DNA of 39,894 nt from a virus. Shown piece after piece: positions 39,250 through 39,894 of the stretch. The position numbers and the translations under genes were made by a program. The number at the start of each line of letters is the position of its first letter. Within the stretch, counting starts at the first letter, position 1. Location: IMG/VR virus record IMGVR_UViG_3300037343_000264, positions 1 to 39,894 of that record. The stretch is one strand, 5' to 3'. The notes under the pieces were generated by a model that made no database searches, had not been told where the DNA came from, and worked only from the letters and a program-made list of their open reading frames with translations.

Positions 39250-39258
39250 AGTATACCA
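39250..39258 (-). promoter_or_regulatory. Extended -10 promoter of the right-end gene cluster
   Basis: Leftward TGG-TATACT (39258-39250) has the TGn extension that replaces a -35. It lies about 18 bp before ATG 39232, leaving space for AAAGGAG. Likely an early promoter for the tiny genes down to 38143. Confidence 0.5.
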
Positions 39259-39553
39259 AATTAAATACGGTTTGCGGTAATAAATATCATAAATCTACAC
39301 ATATTCCTGCAATTATAGACACTTACATAGTTGTAAAAATTTCCTCGCGGTTGGAGCGAAGCGACACACACTACGCGAGACCACTTATGATACCTCGCAT
39401 AATGCTGGCTTTTATTATACTGAGTAGTGAAGCCGACTGAGGCTGAGCGGATATTGTGCTTGGGTTTAGATTGTGTAATCTCGTACTTCGTACTCGATGT
39501 TCCCGCAAGGAAATTTTGGTGTGCGATCTTTACGACAAACTAAACTATTTAGT

Positions 39554-39716
39554 AGGCGATGTAACCTATATTAATCGGTGGTCAGTTAGCATATTATTTT
39601 GCAAAACTATGTTCTGGTTTATACTAGGTATATATAGTCACCTAGGAGTAGACAAATCATGCTTAAAATAAACCAAATAATATCAGATTGGAGGACAGGC
39701 GATGTAACCTATATTA
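39554..39716 (+). repeat. 20-bp direct repeat in the right end
   Basis: AGGCGATGTAACCTATATTA is present at 39554-39573 and 39697-39716 (143 bp apart). In both copies one frame reads GDVTYI. Either a duplicated small coding segment or a binding/packaging site. Confidence 0.6.
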
Positions 39717-39799
39717 GAGGTGGGGAAAATAAGGGTGAATTAGGAGACCAATATTCATGCCAAGTTAGTCAGGACCTACATTGGCGCGACATATGCTAG
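39659..39799 (+). CDS. Candidate small gene, 46 aa
   Basis: An ORF from ATG 39659 to TAG 39799 with AGGAG 10 nt upstream and a TATACT -10-like box at 39620-39625. It encodes GDVTYIRGGENKGELGDQYS and a Trp/His-containing tail. The GDVTYI part is duplicated in the upstream repeat. There is no known family, so it may be spurious or a decayed copy. Confidence 0.3.
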   Translation: MLKINQIISDWRTGDVTYIRGGENKGELGDQYSCQVSQDLHWRDIC

Positions 39800-39894
39800 T
39801 GCAAATACTGTGCCGCCTAATATTGGGGAGTTATTGCCCCCCATAAATTATGCCCCCCCCTTACATTGGATAAGAAAAGAAAAAAAGGTCTATA

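Larger units (their letters stand above)
39233..39894. other. Right-end mostly non-coding region
   Basis: About 660 bp with little coding support. It has a locally GC-richer patch (39340-39500) with a CTCGCG/CGCGAG inverted repeat (39344-39349, 39374-39379), two perfect 20-bp copies of AGGCGATGTAACCTATATTA (39554-39573 and 39697-39716), CCAATATT motifs (39748-39755 and, inverted, 39819-39826) and C-runs (39837-39842, 39853-39860). Packaging site, terminal region or regulatory RNA are all possible. Confidence 0.55.

Noticed and set aside
39456-39671. 71-residue plus-strand ORF
   Set aside because: It has a non-ATG start without a ribosome site, and its content is a translated repeat and GC-rich patch; only the GDVTYI repeat is of interest.
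1-39894. Direct terminal repeats or cohesive ends at the window ends
   Set aside because: Start and end share only C-runs and the short CCAATATT motif in opposite orientation; no identical stretch was found by eye, so the genome end type is undetermined.
1-39894. tRNA genes, integrase, phage repressor or phage RNA polymerase
   Set aside because: None was recognised on either strand, so temperate lifestyle or T7-style transcription is not supported.

Overview
The window looks like an essentially complete genome (39.9 kb, AT-rich) of a strictly lytic, short-tailed (podovirus-type) bacteriophage. Evidence for this: both terminase subunits, portal, scaffold, capsid, head-tail adaptor, a P22 gp10-like nozzle and three or four glutamine/glycine-rich ejection-type proteins are present. 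No tail tube, sheath or tape-measure gene is visible, and no integrase, phage repressor, RNA polymerase or tRNA was recognised. Transcription therefore probably relies on host sigma70-type promoters, several of which are readable.

Layout. (1) 1-234: non-coding left end with palindromes and a promoter. (2) 235-24646, plus strand, late block: a small HExxH protein, TerS, a secreted trypsin-like serine protease, TerL, portal, scaffold, major capsid protein and a hairpin terminator. Then come about 8 kb of small beta-rich and fibre-like proteins (8375-16310), a glycine-zipper protein, adaptor, nozzle, ejection proteins and holin candidates. (3) 25089 down to 24643, plus 25466 and 26032, minus strand: a lysis/nuclease unit (PD-(D/E)XK nuclease, M15 peptidase, SLT transglycosylase) with its own promoter, set off by a terminator. 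(4) 34195 down to 26132, minus strand: replication operon (prim-pol, DUF3987-like helicase, RecE-like exonuclease, dNMP kinase, DUF669-like ssDNA-binding candidate, family A DNA polymerase), driven by a perfect-consensus TTGACA/TATAAT promoter. (5) 37244 down to 34280, minus strand: accessory genes, including two lipoproteins, a pentapeptide-repeat protein and tiny membrane proteins. (6) 37245-37690: a 446-bp divergent control region with ATGTAATT repeats. (7) 37691-38146, plus strand: a RusA-like resolvase. (8) 39232 down to 38143, minus strand: tightly overlapping tiny genes. (9) 39233-39894: mostly non-coding right end with repeats. If the molecule is circular or circularly permuted, this joins region 1 to form one divergent control region of about 0.9 kb.

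Host. The GC-poor composition, the lipoprotein with collagen-like Gly-Xaa-Yaa triplets after a lipobox, and the secreted protease suggest a Gram-negative host. A marine or Bdellovibrio/Bacteriovorax-like host is possible, but this is an inference from protein style, not proof.

Most novel-looking material: the two-copy 25-nt late promoter element, the serine protease between the terminase genes, a 39-residue protein repeat kept at protein level while its codons diverged, the repeat-rich control region at 37.3-37.5 kb, and the cluster of cell-surface and tiny accessory genes on the minus strand.
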